Assembly (NCBI RefSeq): GCF_043555985.1
Contig: NZ_JBIGIC010000002.1
Coordinates: forward strand, 496,001 to 560,000
DNA from: Pelomonas candidula
GTDB lineage: Bacteria > Pseudomonadota > Gammaproteobacteria > Burkholderiales > Burkholderiaceae_C
Direction: 5' to 3'
Length of the DNA stretch: 64,000 nucleotides
Part shown: piece by piece, positions 36,372 through 44,680 of the stretch
Numbering within the stretch: position 1 is the first letter of the stretch
Layout: each line of letters begins with the position of its first letter
Position numbers and translations under genes: made by a program
The notes under the pieces: model-generated
The model's database searches: none
What the model saw: the letters and a program-made list of their open reading frames with translations, nothing else
Told to the model about the DNA's origin: nothing

Positions 36372-37267
36372 GCACATCACCCAAAGTCACCATCGCCGCG
36401 GACAACCTGACCGCGCAACTGCACTACCGCGGCGCCGGCAACCCGGCCTCGGTGTTGCCACGCAGCGCGATCTCCAACTGCTTCCCCGGCCTGGAGTTCG
36501 ACTTCCGCAACCTGTGGCGACGCGCCTTCGAAGGCATCGTCCTGGTGGAGAACAACAACCTCGTGGTGGGTGTCGAGTCGCAGGACTGCGCCGACCTGTT
36601 GGGGCGCCGCCTGCTGAGCATCAAGGACCCGGTGACCGGCGAGGTCCTGCCCACCGGCGTCCTGACCAGCGGCCCGATCTATCCCAGCTCGGACTCGACC
36701 GCCCAGCAGGCCCCGTCGCAGACGCTGAAGACCGCGGCCAATCCGAACGGCGTGTCGTTCATGGAGTGGTCCAACTCCTTCGCGCGCGTCATGGCCTACC
36801 AGGGGCAGCTCATCGAATGCGTGTTCTCCGCCTACTCGACCACCTCGCCGCCGCTGGACGGCACCGAGGTGTTCGCCGACACGCAGGATCTCTACACCGG
36901 TGCACCGATCAAGACCCTCACCCGCTCCCTCAGGCTGCGCCAGGTCTTCAAGCCGGGCACGGCCGAGGTAGCGGCAGGCGTATTGCAGCCCGGCGAGCTC
37001 ACCCAGGGCCTGTGCGCGCCCTGGCAGAACGACTACCGCGAATGCGCCTGCTACTACTGGGCCGCGAGCCGGCCGGACTACGTCAACGTCGAAGCCGGCG
37101 CGGACGGCCTGAGCCATGGCGACATGTGGTTCACCAAGAAGCGCACGGGCACCTACATCCCCGACAACCGCGTCGATTCGCGCCTGTGGTCCTACGACGA
37201 CTTGTTCGTCGCCTGGCAACAGCACCTGCGCTTCATCATCCGGGGCAAGGATGCCGATGAATCCTGA
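36368..37267 (+). CDS. LodA C-domain-like protein with candidate CTQ motif
   Basis: A 299-residue protein. Residues 211-240 hold LTQGLCAPWQNDYRECACYY followed by WAASRPDYVN. This parallels the LodA/GoxA region around PWQAD-x3-C and WPAxRP. D222 lies four residues before C226, as Asp512 does before Cys516 in LodA, and W231 is in the position of the CTQ tryptophan relative to the RPDYV strand. In LodA the Cys and Trp are 65 residues apart; here only five. C206 (GLC) and C228 are extra cysteines that could be crosslinked by the neighbouring radical SAM enzyme. AGGGGA precedes the ATG. It is the most likely substrate of the maturation enzymes downstream. The function is inferred. Confidence 0.55.
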   Translation: MSTSPKVTIAADNLTAQLHYRGAGNPASVLPRSAISNCFPGLEFDFRNLWRRAFEGIVLVENNNLVVGVESQDCADLLGRRLLSIKDPVTGEVLPTGVLTSGPIYPSSDSTAQQAPSQTLKTAANPNGVSFMEWSNSFARVMAYQGQLIECVFSAYSTTSPPLDGTEVFADTQDLYTGAPIKTLTRSLRLRQVFKPGTAEVAAGVLQPGELTQGLCAPWQNDYRECACYYWAASRPDYVNVEAGADGLSHGDMWFTKKRTGTYIPDNRVDSRLWSYDDLFVAWQQHLRFIIRGKDADES

Positions 37268-38630
37268 GCCTGTGGCGGCCAACGCGGTGGCTGCAGCGCG
37301 CCTGGCCGCGCTGTCCTCCCGCCCCCGACTGCGCGACGCCCACTGGATCGAAGGCGAGTGGGGCGCGCAGCTGCTCGTCGTCAACGGCAGCCGCCTCTAC
37401 CAGGTGCCGCCGCCGCTCGCGAGCGACTTCCGCGCCGTGTTCGAGGCGGCCGACGCCGGTGGCCTGACCCGGCTGCTGCAGGCCCACGATCTCCAGGCCG
37501 AGCCCTACATCGACGACGTGCCCCTGGCCGCGCCGCCGGCGCACGCGCTGTCGCTCGCCGTGGCGCAGAAGTGCAACCTGGGCTGCACCTACTGCTACGC
37601 GGGCCAGGGCGAATTCGGCGGCAAGGCCAGGAACATGGAGGAGGCCGTCGCCCGGCAGTCGGTGGACTGGCTGCTCGACCAGGCGACACCCGGCGGCAAG
37701 GTGAACCTGGCCTTCATGGGCGGCGAGCCCCTGGCCAACCGCGCGGTGTTGCAGAGCACCACCCGCTACGCCGCCGAACGCGCGGCGGCGCGCGGCGTGG
37801 ACTGCCGCTTCTCGCTGACCACCAACGGCACGCTGCTCACCGAGGCGGATGCCGAGTTCTTCGAGGCTCATGGCTTTGCCGTCACCGTCAGCCTCGACGG
37901 CGCGCCCGAGCAGCACGACCGCCTGCGCGCGTTCAAGGGCGGCAAGGGCTCGTTCGAGCAGATCGTCGAGCGCCTGCAGCCGCTGCTGCTGCAACAGCGC
38001 CGGATGCAGGTGTCCTGCCGGGTCACGGTGACGCCCTTCAACCTCGACCTGCCGCGCATCCTGGATCGCTTCATCGCGATGGGCTTCCACAGCGTCGGCT
38101 TCTCGCCGCTGCTGCGGGCGGCCAACGGCCGCGCCGAGATGGGCCAGGACGAATTGGCCGAGATGCTCCAAGCCATGATCGCCTGCGGGCAGGCCTTCGA
38201 GCAGGCGGTCATCGAAGGCCGCCGCTACCCCTTCATGAACATGGTGAACGCGCTCAAGGAGTTGCAGCGCGGCAGTCATCGGCCCTATCCCTGCGGCGCG
38301 GGCGCAGGCTACTTCGGCGTCTCGGCCGAAGGACAGTTGAGCGCCTGCCACCGCTTCGTGGGCGACGAGGCCGGCGCGATAGGCGACCTCGCCAGCGGCG
38401 TGGACCGGCCGCGCCAGGTTCAATGGCTGGCCGAGCGCCACGTGCACCGCCAGTCCCCGTGCAGCGATTGCTGGGCGCGCTACCTGTGCGGCGGCGGCTG
38501 CCATCACGAGGTGATCGCGCGCGGACGCGGCGCCTGCGACTACATCCGCGGCTGGCTGCACTACACCCTGGGCGCCCATCGCCGCCTGGCGCAGGCCGCC
38601 CCCCAGTGGTACGCGGGGCCGCATGACTGA
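37257..38630 (+). CDS. QhpD-like radical SAM/SPASM maturase
   Basis: A 457-residue radical SAM enzyme. The SAM cluster ligands are C106, C110 and C113 (CNLGCTYCYAGQGEFGG), followed by the GGEP-type motif FMGGEPLAN and SLTTNGTLL. The C-terminus has a SPASM domain with extra cysteines (CGAGAGYF, LSACHRF) and the closing CSDCWARYLCGGGCHHE and CDYIRGWLH blocks. This layout is that of QhpD and related thioether-forming maturases (SCIFF-type), which link Cys sulfur to carbon in a target protein. ATG 37257 is preferred to 37251 because AAGG lies six bases upstream; it overlaps the previous gene by 11 bases. Target inferred to be the upstream LodA-like protein. Confidence 0.85.
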   Translation: MNPEPVAANAVAAARLAALSSRPRLRDAHWIEGEWGAQLLVVNGSRLYQVPPPLASDFRAVFEAADAGGLTRLLQAHDLQAEPYIDDVPLAAPPAHALSLAVAQKCNLGCTYCYAGQGEFGGKARNMEEAVARQSVDWLLDQATPGGKVNLAFMGGEPLANRAVLQSTTRYAAERAAARGVDCRFSLTTNGTLLTEADAEFFEAHGFAVTVSLDGAPEQHDRLRAFKGGKGSFEQIVERLQPLLLQQRRMQVSCRVTVTPFNLDLPRILDRFIAMGFHSVGFSPLLRAANGRAEMGQDELAEMLQAMIACGQAFEQAVIEGRRYPFMNMVNALKELQRGSHRPYPCGAGAGYFGVSAEGQLSACHRFVGDEAGAIGDLASGVDRPRQVQWLAERHVHRQSPCSDCWARYLCGGGCHHEVIARGRGACDYIRGWLHYTLGAHRRLAQAAPQWYAGPHD

Positions 38631-40092
38631 GCTGGACTGCCTGATCATCGGCGCGGGCCCCGCAGGCACCTGCGCTGCGTTGCGATTGCTCCAGCTCGGC
38701 TACCGCGTGGGGCTGGTGGAACGTGCGCGCTTTCCGCGTTCTCAAATCGGCGAGGCGCTCACACCCGGGATTCGAAACATCCTGGAGCTGCTGCAAGCCG
38801 ACGATGCGCTGGCCGGCTTGCCCCACATCGCGGGTCGGCCCAGCGTGCTGCGTTGGGAACACGACGCCCTCCAGCCAGCGGCGCAGTCCGACACTGCCGT
38901 GGTCGCGCGAGCGGAGTTCGACGCTCGCCTGCTGGCGTTGGCGTCGTCCCGCGGCGCGCGGCTGTGGCAACCCGCGCGGGTGCAAGCCATCGAAGGCAGG
39001 CCCGAAGCGTGGCGTGTCCAGGTCGTGGAGACTGCGACGGGTACGGCGAGTCATTTGAGGGCCCGCTGGCTCTTCGAAGCCACCGGACGTCACGGCACGG
39101 CGATAACACGATGGGCCTGCGCCCCCAACTTGGCCGCACTGTGGGCCGAGTTCGATGCCGCCCAGGTCGCCCCTGACTGCCTCGCCGCAACGAGGGTGGA
39201 AGCCCTGGCGGACGCCTGGTTATGGGCTTCTGTGTTGCCGAGTGGCCGGCTGCGCGTCATGGTGCTTGCAGACCCTCACGCGATTGGCGGCGGCCTGGAT
39301 TCCTCATGGCGACGTGCACTGGCCTCGAGTCGGAGCCTGCCGGCACTGGCCGACCTGGCGCCCGCGCAGCCGCTGCGCATCTGCTCCGCGGCGCCCTACC
39401 TCGATACCGCGGCGTGGCGGCCTGGACGGGTCAAGATCGGCGACGCGGCATTTGCGCTCGACCCCGTCTCAGGGTCCGGCGTAGAGAAGGCCATGCGGTT
39501 TTCCCTGCAGACCGCCGTGGCCTGGCACACCTGGTCGACCTCGACCGACGACGCCGGACGCAGCTTGGCGCAGCAATACTTTTCCCAGCAGCTGAACCAG
39601 ACCTGCGCCCGTCATGTGCGGTGGTGCGCAGCTCACTATGCGAGCGCATGGAGTGCGGCCGGCGACTTCTGGCGCGCCAGGTCGACGCCACCGATCCAAC
39701 GCACCACACCCACCGCCTCTGCCATTGGCGAGCCCACGGCCGATTTCTTCTCGAGCCTGGCCGAGGCCCCGTCCGCCGAACCACCGCCTGCAGGCCCGGA
39801 TCAATGGCCGGCCAACGCACGCATACGGCTGGATGCGGCATGCCAGCTGGTGCCGCAGCTCTGCGTCGTGCAGGACCTCGTACGCACCGCGCCGGCCCTC
39901 ACCCACCCCCACTTGCCTCGGGCCGTGGCGTTCGTGGCCGATCAGGCCATTGCCTCGCACTGGGGTCTGCTGCGCCGCGAACAAACGCTGGGCGAGCTGC
40001 ATGACGCGCTGGCCCGGACGATGCGCCCCGAGGCCGCCGGCGCGATGGTGGCCTGGCTGCGGCGCAGTGGCGTCATGGTCCGCGCCGCCTGA
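38623..40092 (+). CDS. LodB/QhpG-like FAD-dependent monooxygenase
   Basis: A 489-residue flavoprotein of the tryptophan-halogenase/geranylgeranyl-reductase-like superfamily. The N-terminal dinucleotide fold is LDCLIIGAGPAGTCAALRLL (residues 3-22), then VERARFPRSQIGEALTPG with the GE motif, and the second FAD motif KIGDAAFALDPVSGSGVEKA near 280-299. LodB and QhpG are flavoproteins of this type needed to hydroxylate the tryptophan during cysteine-tryptophylquinone formation. The gene overlaps the radical SAM gene by eight bases, indicating coupled translation. The arrangement of QhpD-like and QhpG-like enzymes around a LodA-like protein is the basis for the cofactor-maturation reading. Confidence 0.78.
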   Translation: MTELDCLIIGAGPAGTCAALRLLQLGYRVGLVERARFPRSQIGEALTPGIRNILELLQADDALAGLPHIAGRPSVLRWEHDALQPAAQSDTAVVARAEFDARLLALASSRGARLWQPARVQAIEGRPEAWRVQVVETATGTASHLRARWLFEATGRHGTAITRWACAPNLAALWAEFDAAQVAPDCLAATRVEALADAWLWASVLPSGRLRVMVLADPHAIGGGLDSSWRRALASSRSLPALADLAPAQPLRICSAAPYLDTAAWRPGRVKIGDAAFALDPVSGSGVEKAMRFSLQTAVAWHTWSTSTDDAGRSLAQQYFSQQLNQTCARHVRWCAAHYASAWSAAGDFWRARSTPPIQRTTPTASAIGEPTADFFSSLAEAPSAEPPPAGPDQWPANARIRLDAACQLVPQLCVVQDLVRTAPALTHPHLPRAVAFVADQAIASHWGLLRREQTLGELHDALARTMRPEAAGAMVAWLRRSGVMVRAA

Positions 40093-40194
40093 GTGCTCGT
40101 CCACAAGACACGGACCACGACATTCCAACCACCCCCGTTGTCACTTCCCGGGTTTCTTCGTAGCTGTGAAATTCTCAATTCAAGGAGATTCGAA

Positions 40195-41340
40195 ATGACG
40201 ATCCCCACGACGCCCCAGCCGCCCTACCCCACCTATACCCCGGCGGTGCTCGCGCAACCCGCCGACTACGGCGTGCTGAAGCAACTTGAAGGCACCTGGG
40301 TCAACTACAACCCGGACAACAGCAGCACCGGCTGGGGCCTGCACACCACTTGCATGCCTTCCCCCGGCACCAACTCTGAAACCATCTTCGGCATCTTCCA
40401 CTTCCTGTGCGAGGACTACACGGAGGAGTTGACCTTCAACCTGGTGGACGGCGGGGTCCGCAACCGCGGCGGAGCCAACGAACAATTCGTCGGCGCGGTC
40501 CTGTACAACCAGAGCATCCAGCGCGTCAGCGACGGAGCGGGCATCCACAGAGAGGATGGCATGTACCTCTGGTGCAATCAGATGTACAACCATCCGGCGG
40601 ACGAGCAGTCGGTACTGGAAGACAACGGCTATCCCGGCATCGGGATCGGCGCCGGCGCGAACGGTCCCAATTTCGTACCGCCCTATTCGATCGCACGCAG
40701 CGGCACGATCCCCCACGGCAGCTCGATCATGCTGACCGGCGGCTTCCAGGTTGCCCAAGGCAAGCCTCAGTTCCCCAGCGGAACTGCCGCCTGGCAGACC
40801 CCGTTTCTCTCGATCTCGCCCAGCATGGGTTCGGCAGGCGCGACTCCGAGCGACCCGCTCAATCTCGACGAACCCGCGCCTGCCTGGGCACACGACAAGT
40901 CGCTTCCGGTGACCGACCCCGACGGCAATCGAACCTATACGCAACGAATCGTTGCCGACAGCCACTATCCCTATTCGGTGCGGCCCGACCTGCGCTTGCG
41001 CGATGCCATCAAGGATCAGGAGATCACGGGATACACGCTGATCGAGCTGTCCAGCCAGCACGACGGCGGACCGCAAGGCGGCATCCTGAACATCCCGTTC
41101 GTCAAGCGCTTCGCCAACGTGACCGAAGTCAACTTCAGCATGTGGATAGAAACCGTGATCGAAGACGGGCAGGAAATCCTGCAGCTTCAGTACCGGCAGA
41201 TCGTCGTCTTCGAATTCATGTTCGGCTCCGACGGCGGCACCACCCGCTGGCCGCATATCCAGATCAATACCTTGCGCAAGAAGCCGTCCGACGGTCTAAA
41301 CATTCAGGCCCCGAAGGCTTTCTCATTCAAGAAATCCTGA
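40195..41340 (+). CDS. Unrecognised beta-rich protein ending the cluster
   Basis: A 381-residue protein that I do not recognise with confidence. It has no signal peptide. The segment LKQLEGTWVNYNPDN near residue 29 recalls the LxGTWxG opening of nitrobindin-type lipocalin barrels, but the family histidine is not obvious. The centre has glycine-rich loops (GYPGIGIGAGANGPNF), and the C-terminus is alternating beta strands (NFSMWIETVIEDGQEILQLQ). AAGGAG precedes the ATG, about 100 bases after the FAD gene. GC content looks lower than in neighbours. It may be a second substrate or a ligand-binding partner of the putative quinoprotein; this is a guess from position. Confidence 0.5.
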   Translation: MTIPTTPQPPYPTYTPAVLAQPADYGVLKQLEGTWVNYNPDNSSTGWGLHTTCMPSPGTNSETIFGIFHFLCEDYTEELTFNLVDGGVRNRGGANEQFVGAVLYNQSIQRVSDGAGIHREDGMYLWCNQMYNHPADEQSVLEDNGYPGIGIGAGANGPNFVPPYSIARSGTIPHGSSIMLTGGFQVAQGKPQFPSGTAAWQTPFLSISPSMGSAGATPSDPLNLDEPAPAWAHDKSLPVTDPDGNRTYTQRIVADSHYPYSVRPDLRLRDAIKDQEITGYTLIELSSQHDGGPQGGILNIPFVKRFANVTEVNFSMWIETVIEDGQEILQLQYRQIVVFEFMFGSDGGTTRWPHIQINTLRKKPSDGLNIQAPKAFSFKKS

Positions 41341-41385
41341 ACGCTTCGATCTGGCGGTCCTGCCGACAACCGCCTGTCGCCCGCG

Positions 41386-42774
41386 TCAGCTGGCAACGCG
41401 GGTGCGGCCGAGCTTGTACCAGAGCGCCCGCTCGCTGATGCCCAGCAGCGCGGCTGCCCGCCGCTTGTTGTCGCCCGAACGGCGCAAGGCCTCCGCGATG
41501 AGGCTGGCCTCCAGGTCGGCCACGGCGTCCGAAAGCGTCAGCGAGTCCCGGCCGGCCCAGGATTCAGCGGCCACCTCTGGCGCCGCTGCCGGCGGCGCGA
41601 CCAGCTGGCCGCCGAGGTCTGCCGGCAGATGGGACGGCAGCACCTGCACCACGCCCTGCCGCGGCGGGCCGGCCAGGATCAGGGCCCGCTGCAGCACGTT
41701 GTCCAGCTCGCGCACATTGCCCGGCCAGTCGTAGGCCAGCAGCCGGGCCTGCACCTCGGGCGCGAACACGACCTGGTGATGCTGGCGCAGCGCCAGGTGC
41801 TGGGCCAGCGGCAGGATGTCTTCGCGGCGCTCGCGCAGCGCCGGCATGCGCAGGTGGAAGACGTTGAGCCGGTAGTAGAGGTCCTCGCGCAACAGGCCCT
41901 GGCGCACGGCCTCACGGGGATCGCGGTTGCAGGCCGCGATGATGCGGACGTCCACCGGCACGGGCTGGCTGCTGCCCAGGCGTTCGATGCACCCCTCCTG
42001 CAGGGCCCGCAGCAGCTTGGGTTGCAGCGCGAGCGGCATCTCGGTGATCTCGTCGAGGAAGAGCGTGCCGCCATCCGCCAGCTCGAAGCGGCCGACACGG
42101 TCCTTGATCGCACCGGTGAAGGCGCCCTTCTGGTGGCCGAACAACTCGGCCTCGATCATCTCGGCCGGCAGCGCCGCGCAGTTCACCGCGACGCACAGCC
42201 GCTCGGCCCGGTCCGAAGCCCGGTGCACCGCGCGGGCCGCAACCTCCTTGCCCGATCCCGTCTCGCCGGTGATGAAGACCGAAGCCCGCGTCGGCCCGAC
42301 CTGACGGATCTGCTCGAACACCTCGCGCATCGCGGGGCTGTGCCCGACGAAGTCCTGCGTGCTCGGCTGCACCTGCTCCTTGAGGTAGCGGTTGTCCGCG
42401 CGCAGCCGCTCGCCCGCCAACGTGCGGCGCACGGCCAGCTCCAGCACGTCCATATCGACCGGGCGCTGCAGGTAGTCCTGGGCGCCCAGCTTCATCGCCT
42501 CGACGGCGCTGTCCACCGACCCTTGCGCCGTCATGACGAGCGCGGGCACCTGCAGCCCACGGTCGGCCATGGCCTTGAGCAGCCCCAGGCCGTCGAGCAC
42601 CGGCATGCGCAGGTCGGTGAGCACGAGGTCGAAAGCGTCCTCGGCCAGCAGGTTCAGGGCCTCCTGGCCGTTGCAGGCCAGGCGCACGGTGTGCCCAAGC
42701 CGGCGCAGTCCGATCTCGAGCACGCGGCGCATTGCGGGCTCATCGTCCACCACGAGGATCAGGGCTGGAATCAT
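41386..42774 (-). CDS. NtrC-type sigma-54-dependent response regulator
   Basis: A 462-residue regulator with a receiver domain (1-120, phosphoacceptor D54 in VLTDLRMP), AAA+ domain (about 140-370) with Walker A GETGSGKE, the sigma-54 contact loop GAFTGA, and Walker B LFLDEI, and a C-terminal Fis-type helix-turn-helix (NKRRAAALLGISERALWYKL). It activates sigma-54 RNA polymerase from an enhancer. It overlaps the kinase gene by four bases. A sigma-54 element lies in front of the divergent porin gene, the obvious target. Its 3' end converges with the quinone-cofactor cluster, 45 bases apart. Confidence 0.95.
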   Translation of the reverse strand: MIPALILVVDDEPAMRRVLEIGLRRLGHTVRLACNGQEALNLLAEDAFDLVLTDLRMPVLDGLGLLKAMADRGLQVPALVMTAQGSVDSAVEAMKLGAQDYLQRPVDMDVLELAVRRTLAGERLRADNRYLKEQVQPSTQDFVGHSPAMREVFEQIRQVGPTRASVFITGETGSGKEVAARAVHRASDRAERLCVAVNCAALPAEMIEAELFGHQKGAFTGAIKDRVGRFELADGGTLFLDEITEMPLALQPKLLRALQEGCIERLGSSQPVPVDVRIIAACNRDPREAVRQGLLREDLYYRLNVFHLRMPALRERREDILPLAQHLALRQHHQVVFAPEVQARLLAYDWPGNVRELDNVLQRALILAGPPRQGVVQVLPSHLPADLGGQLVAPPAAAPEVAAESWAGRDSLTLSDAVADLEASLIAEALRRSGDNKRRAAALLGISERALWYKLGRTRVAS

Positions 42775-44591
42775 GCGGGGTCGTCGGGCATAGGTGCCGG
42801 GATCTGTCGGCGCGGCAGTGTGAACTCGAACCGGCTGCCGCCAAGGGCGCTGCGCAGCACACGGATGCTGCCGCCATGCGCCTGCACGAGTTGCTGAACA
42901 ACCGCCAGCCCCAGGCCGATGCCATTCTCGCCGCGCGTCACGAACGGGTCGAACAGTCGGTCAGCGATGTCGGGCGGCACGCCGGGGCCGTCGTCGTCGC
43001 AGGCCACCGTGAGCAGGTCCGGCGCATCACGGGCGGAAAGCAGCACGCGCCCCCCCGAACCGGCCGCCCGCAGCGCGTTCTGCACGAGGTTCAGCGCCAC
43101 CTGCAACAACTGCTCTTCGTCGCCCTGGAACACCGGGGCTCGCGCCCCCAGGTCCAGCTCCAGCCGGGCCGGCGCCAGGACCATCTGCGCCGCGTCGGCC
43201 TGGCGGGCCAGCTGCAACTGCTGGCAGCGTTCCAGCACCTGATGCACATCGCAAGGCGCGAACCGCGGCGCGCGCGGGCGGGCCGTGTCCAGCAAGGTCG
43301 TCACCAACCGGTTCAGCCGTTCGGTCTCGCTGCGCATCAGGCCCAGCAACTCGCGGCTGTCGGCGCCCAGGCCCGGCTCCCGCTCCAGCAATTGCGCCGA
43401 CGAGCGCAGCACGCCCAGCGGCGTGCGCACTTCGTGGGCCATCACCGCGGCAAGCTCGCCCAGCATGGCGAGCTTGGCACTGCGCACCAGCTGATCGCGC
43501 GAGCGCTGCACCGCACGGACCATGTCGGCATGCGCCTGGCCGAGTTCGTCGAGTTCCGCGATGCCCGCGCGGGGCTGCTCGGGCGTGGCGCCGTCCTCGC
43601 CCCGGAAGCGCCGGGTGGCCTCGGTCAGCGCGAGGATGGGCCGGGCAATCGCCGTCGTCATCAGCGTGGCGGCCAGCACGGTGGCCAGCGCCACGGCGGC
43701 CAGCAGGCCGACGAAGATGCGGCCCATGCCACGCACCGGCGCCAGCGCCTCATCGCGCGGCTGGATCAGCAGCGTGACCCAGCGTGCGCCCGCAAGCCCG
43801 GCCATCTGCCGCGACGCCGCAGCGCCGGCGATGACCGGTTCGCCGAGCCAGCGCCACTCACCTTGCGCGCCGTCGCCGGTCTGCAGCGCCTGCAAGGCCA
43901 GCGCCTGGGTCTCGGCCTGCAGTTCCGGGCTGGCCAGGCGGGCGGCGGCAGGCAGGCCTTCAGCGGCGACCCAGCCGCCCTGTGCACGCAACAGCAGCAC
44001 GGTCAGCTGCCCCTGGCTGGCGTTGCGCAGGCTCTGCAGCAGCGGCAAAGCCGCCAGCTCCAGCCGCAGCCGCCCCGGTGACACGGACTCGCCCGGCGGC
44101 GGCGGGATGTCGACCTCCAGCGCCAGCGACTGCCGCTCGTTCACCAGCCCACCGGCGGGCGACAACAGCCGCGCGCCGCGCCCGAGGTCGGTCGCGATGC
44201 GGTGCTCGGCACCATCGTCCGGGCGCCCGTTGCGGGCGGCCTCCGTGCTCGCCACGATGCGACCGCCGGCATCGATGCATTCGAGCCGGTCGTACTGCCC
44301 CGGGTAGCCCTCGCGCAGCGCATGCAGGTCGTTCAGCACACGCTTGTCCACGTCACCCAGGCGCAAGTCCCGCATCAGCTCGGAGCGCCGCCAGGCCAGC
44401 GCGTTGTGCAGGTGCTCGGCCAGCATGCGGTCCAGTTGTTCCTGCAGCACCGCGGCCTGCGCATCGAGGTTCGCGGCGATGCGCTGGCTCATCACGTCGC
44501 GTGTGCGGCTGAAGCTCAGCCAAGACAGTGCGATAGCGGGCACGAGGCCAAGCAACATGAAAGCCAGCAGCAAGGCACGTCGGAGCGTCAC
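42771..44591 (-). CDS. Sensor histidine kinase partner of the NtrC-type regulator
   Basis: A 606-residue membrane kinase. A first transmembrane helix (about 5-26) and a second (about 292-315) enclose a periplasmic sensing domain of some 265 residues, followed by a HAMP-like segment (RPILALTEATRRF), the dimerisation helix with H386 in MAHEVRTPLG, and the ATPase domain with NLVQNALRAA, DDDGPGVP and GIGLGLAVV. It should phosphorylate the response regulator encoded next to it. The ligand is unknown; the neighbouring porin and PstS-like gene suggest an anion or small solute. Confidence 0.94.
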   Translation of the reverse strand: MTLRRALLLAFMLLGLVPAIALSWLSFSRTRDVMSQRIAANLDAQAAVLQEQLDRMLAEHLHNALAWRRSELMRDLRLGDVDKRVLNDLHALREGYPGQYDRLECIDAGGRIVASTEAARNGRPDDGAEHRIATDLGRGARLLSPAGGLVNERQSLALEVDIPPPPGESVSPGRLRLELAALPLLQSLRNASQGQLTVLLLRAQGGWVAAEGLPAAARLASPELQAETQALALQALQTGDGAQGEWRWLGEPVIAGAAASRQMAGLAGARWVTLLIQPRDEALAPVRGMGRIFVGLLAAVALATVLAATLMTTAIARPILALTEATRRFRGEDGATPEQPRAGIAELDELGQAHADMVRAVQRSRDQLVRSAKLAMLGELAAVMAHEVRTPLGVLRSSAQLLEREPGLGADSRELLGLMRSETERLNRLVTTLLDTARPRAPRFAPCDVHQVLERCQQLQLARQADAAQMVLAPARLELDLGARAPVFQGDEEQLLQVALNLVQNALRAAGSGGRVLLSARDAPDLLTVACDDDGPGVPPDIADRLFDPFVTRGENGIGLGLAVVQQLVQAHGGSIRVLRSALGGSRFEFTLPRRQIPAPMPDDPA

Positions 44592-44630
44592 GGTTCGAAT
44601 GCAGGGATGGGTTGGAGTTACTCGTCAGGC

Positions 44631-44646
44631 CGGCATGTTTCCTGCA
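44631..44646 (+). promoter_or_regulatory. Sigma-54 promoter element of porin/PstS-like operon
   Basis: CGGCATGTTTCCTGCA fits the -24/-12 consensus TGGCACG-N4-TTGCA with the invariant GG and GC exactly 12 bases apart. Mismatches are at three flanking positions. It lies 34 bases before the porin ATG and in the 89-base gap divergent from the kinase and the sigma-54 activator genes, which supports it. Confidence 0.65.
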
Positions 44647-44680
44647 CCGGCCCCGCGTCATGCCAGAGAATGCTGCCGCG

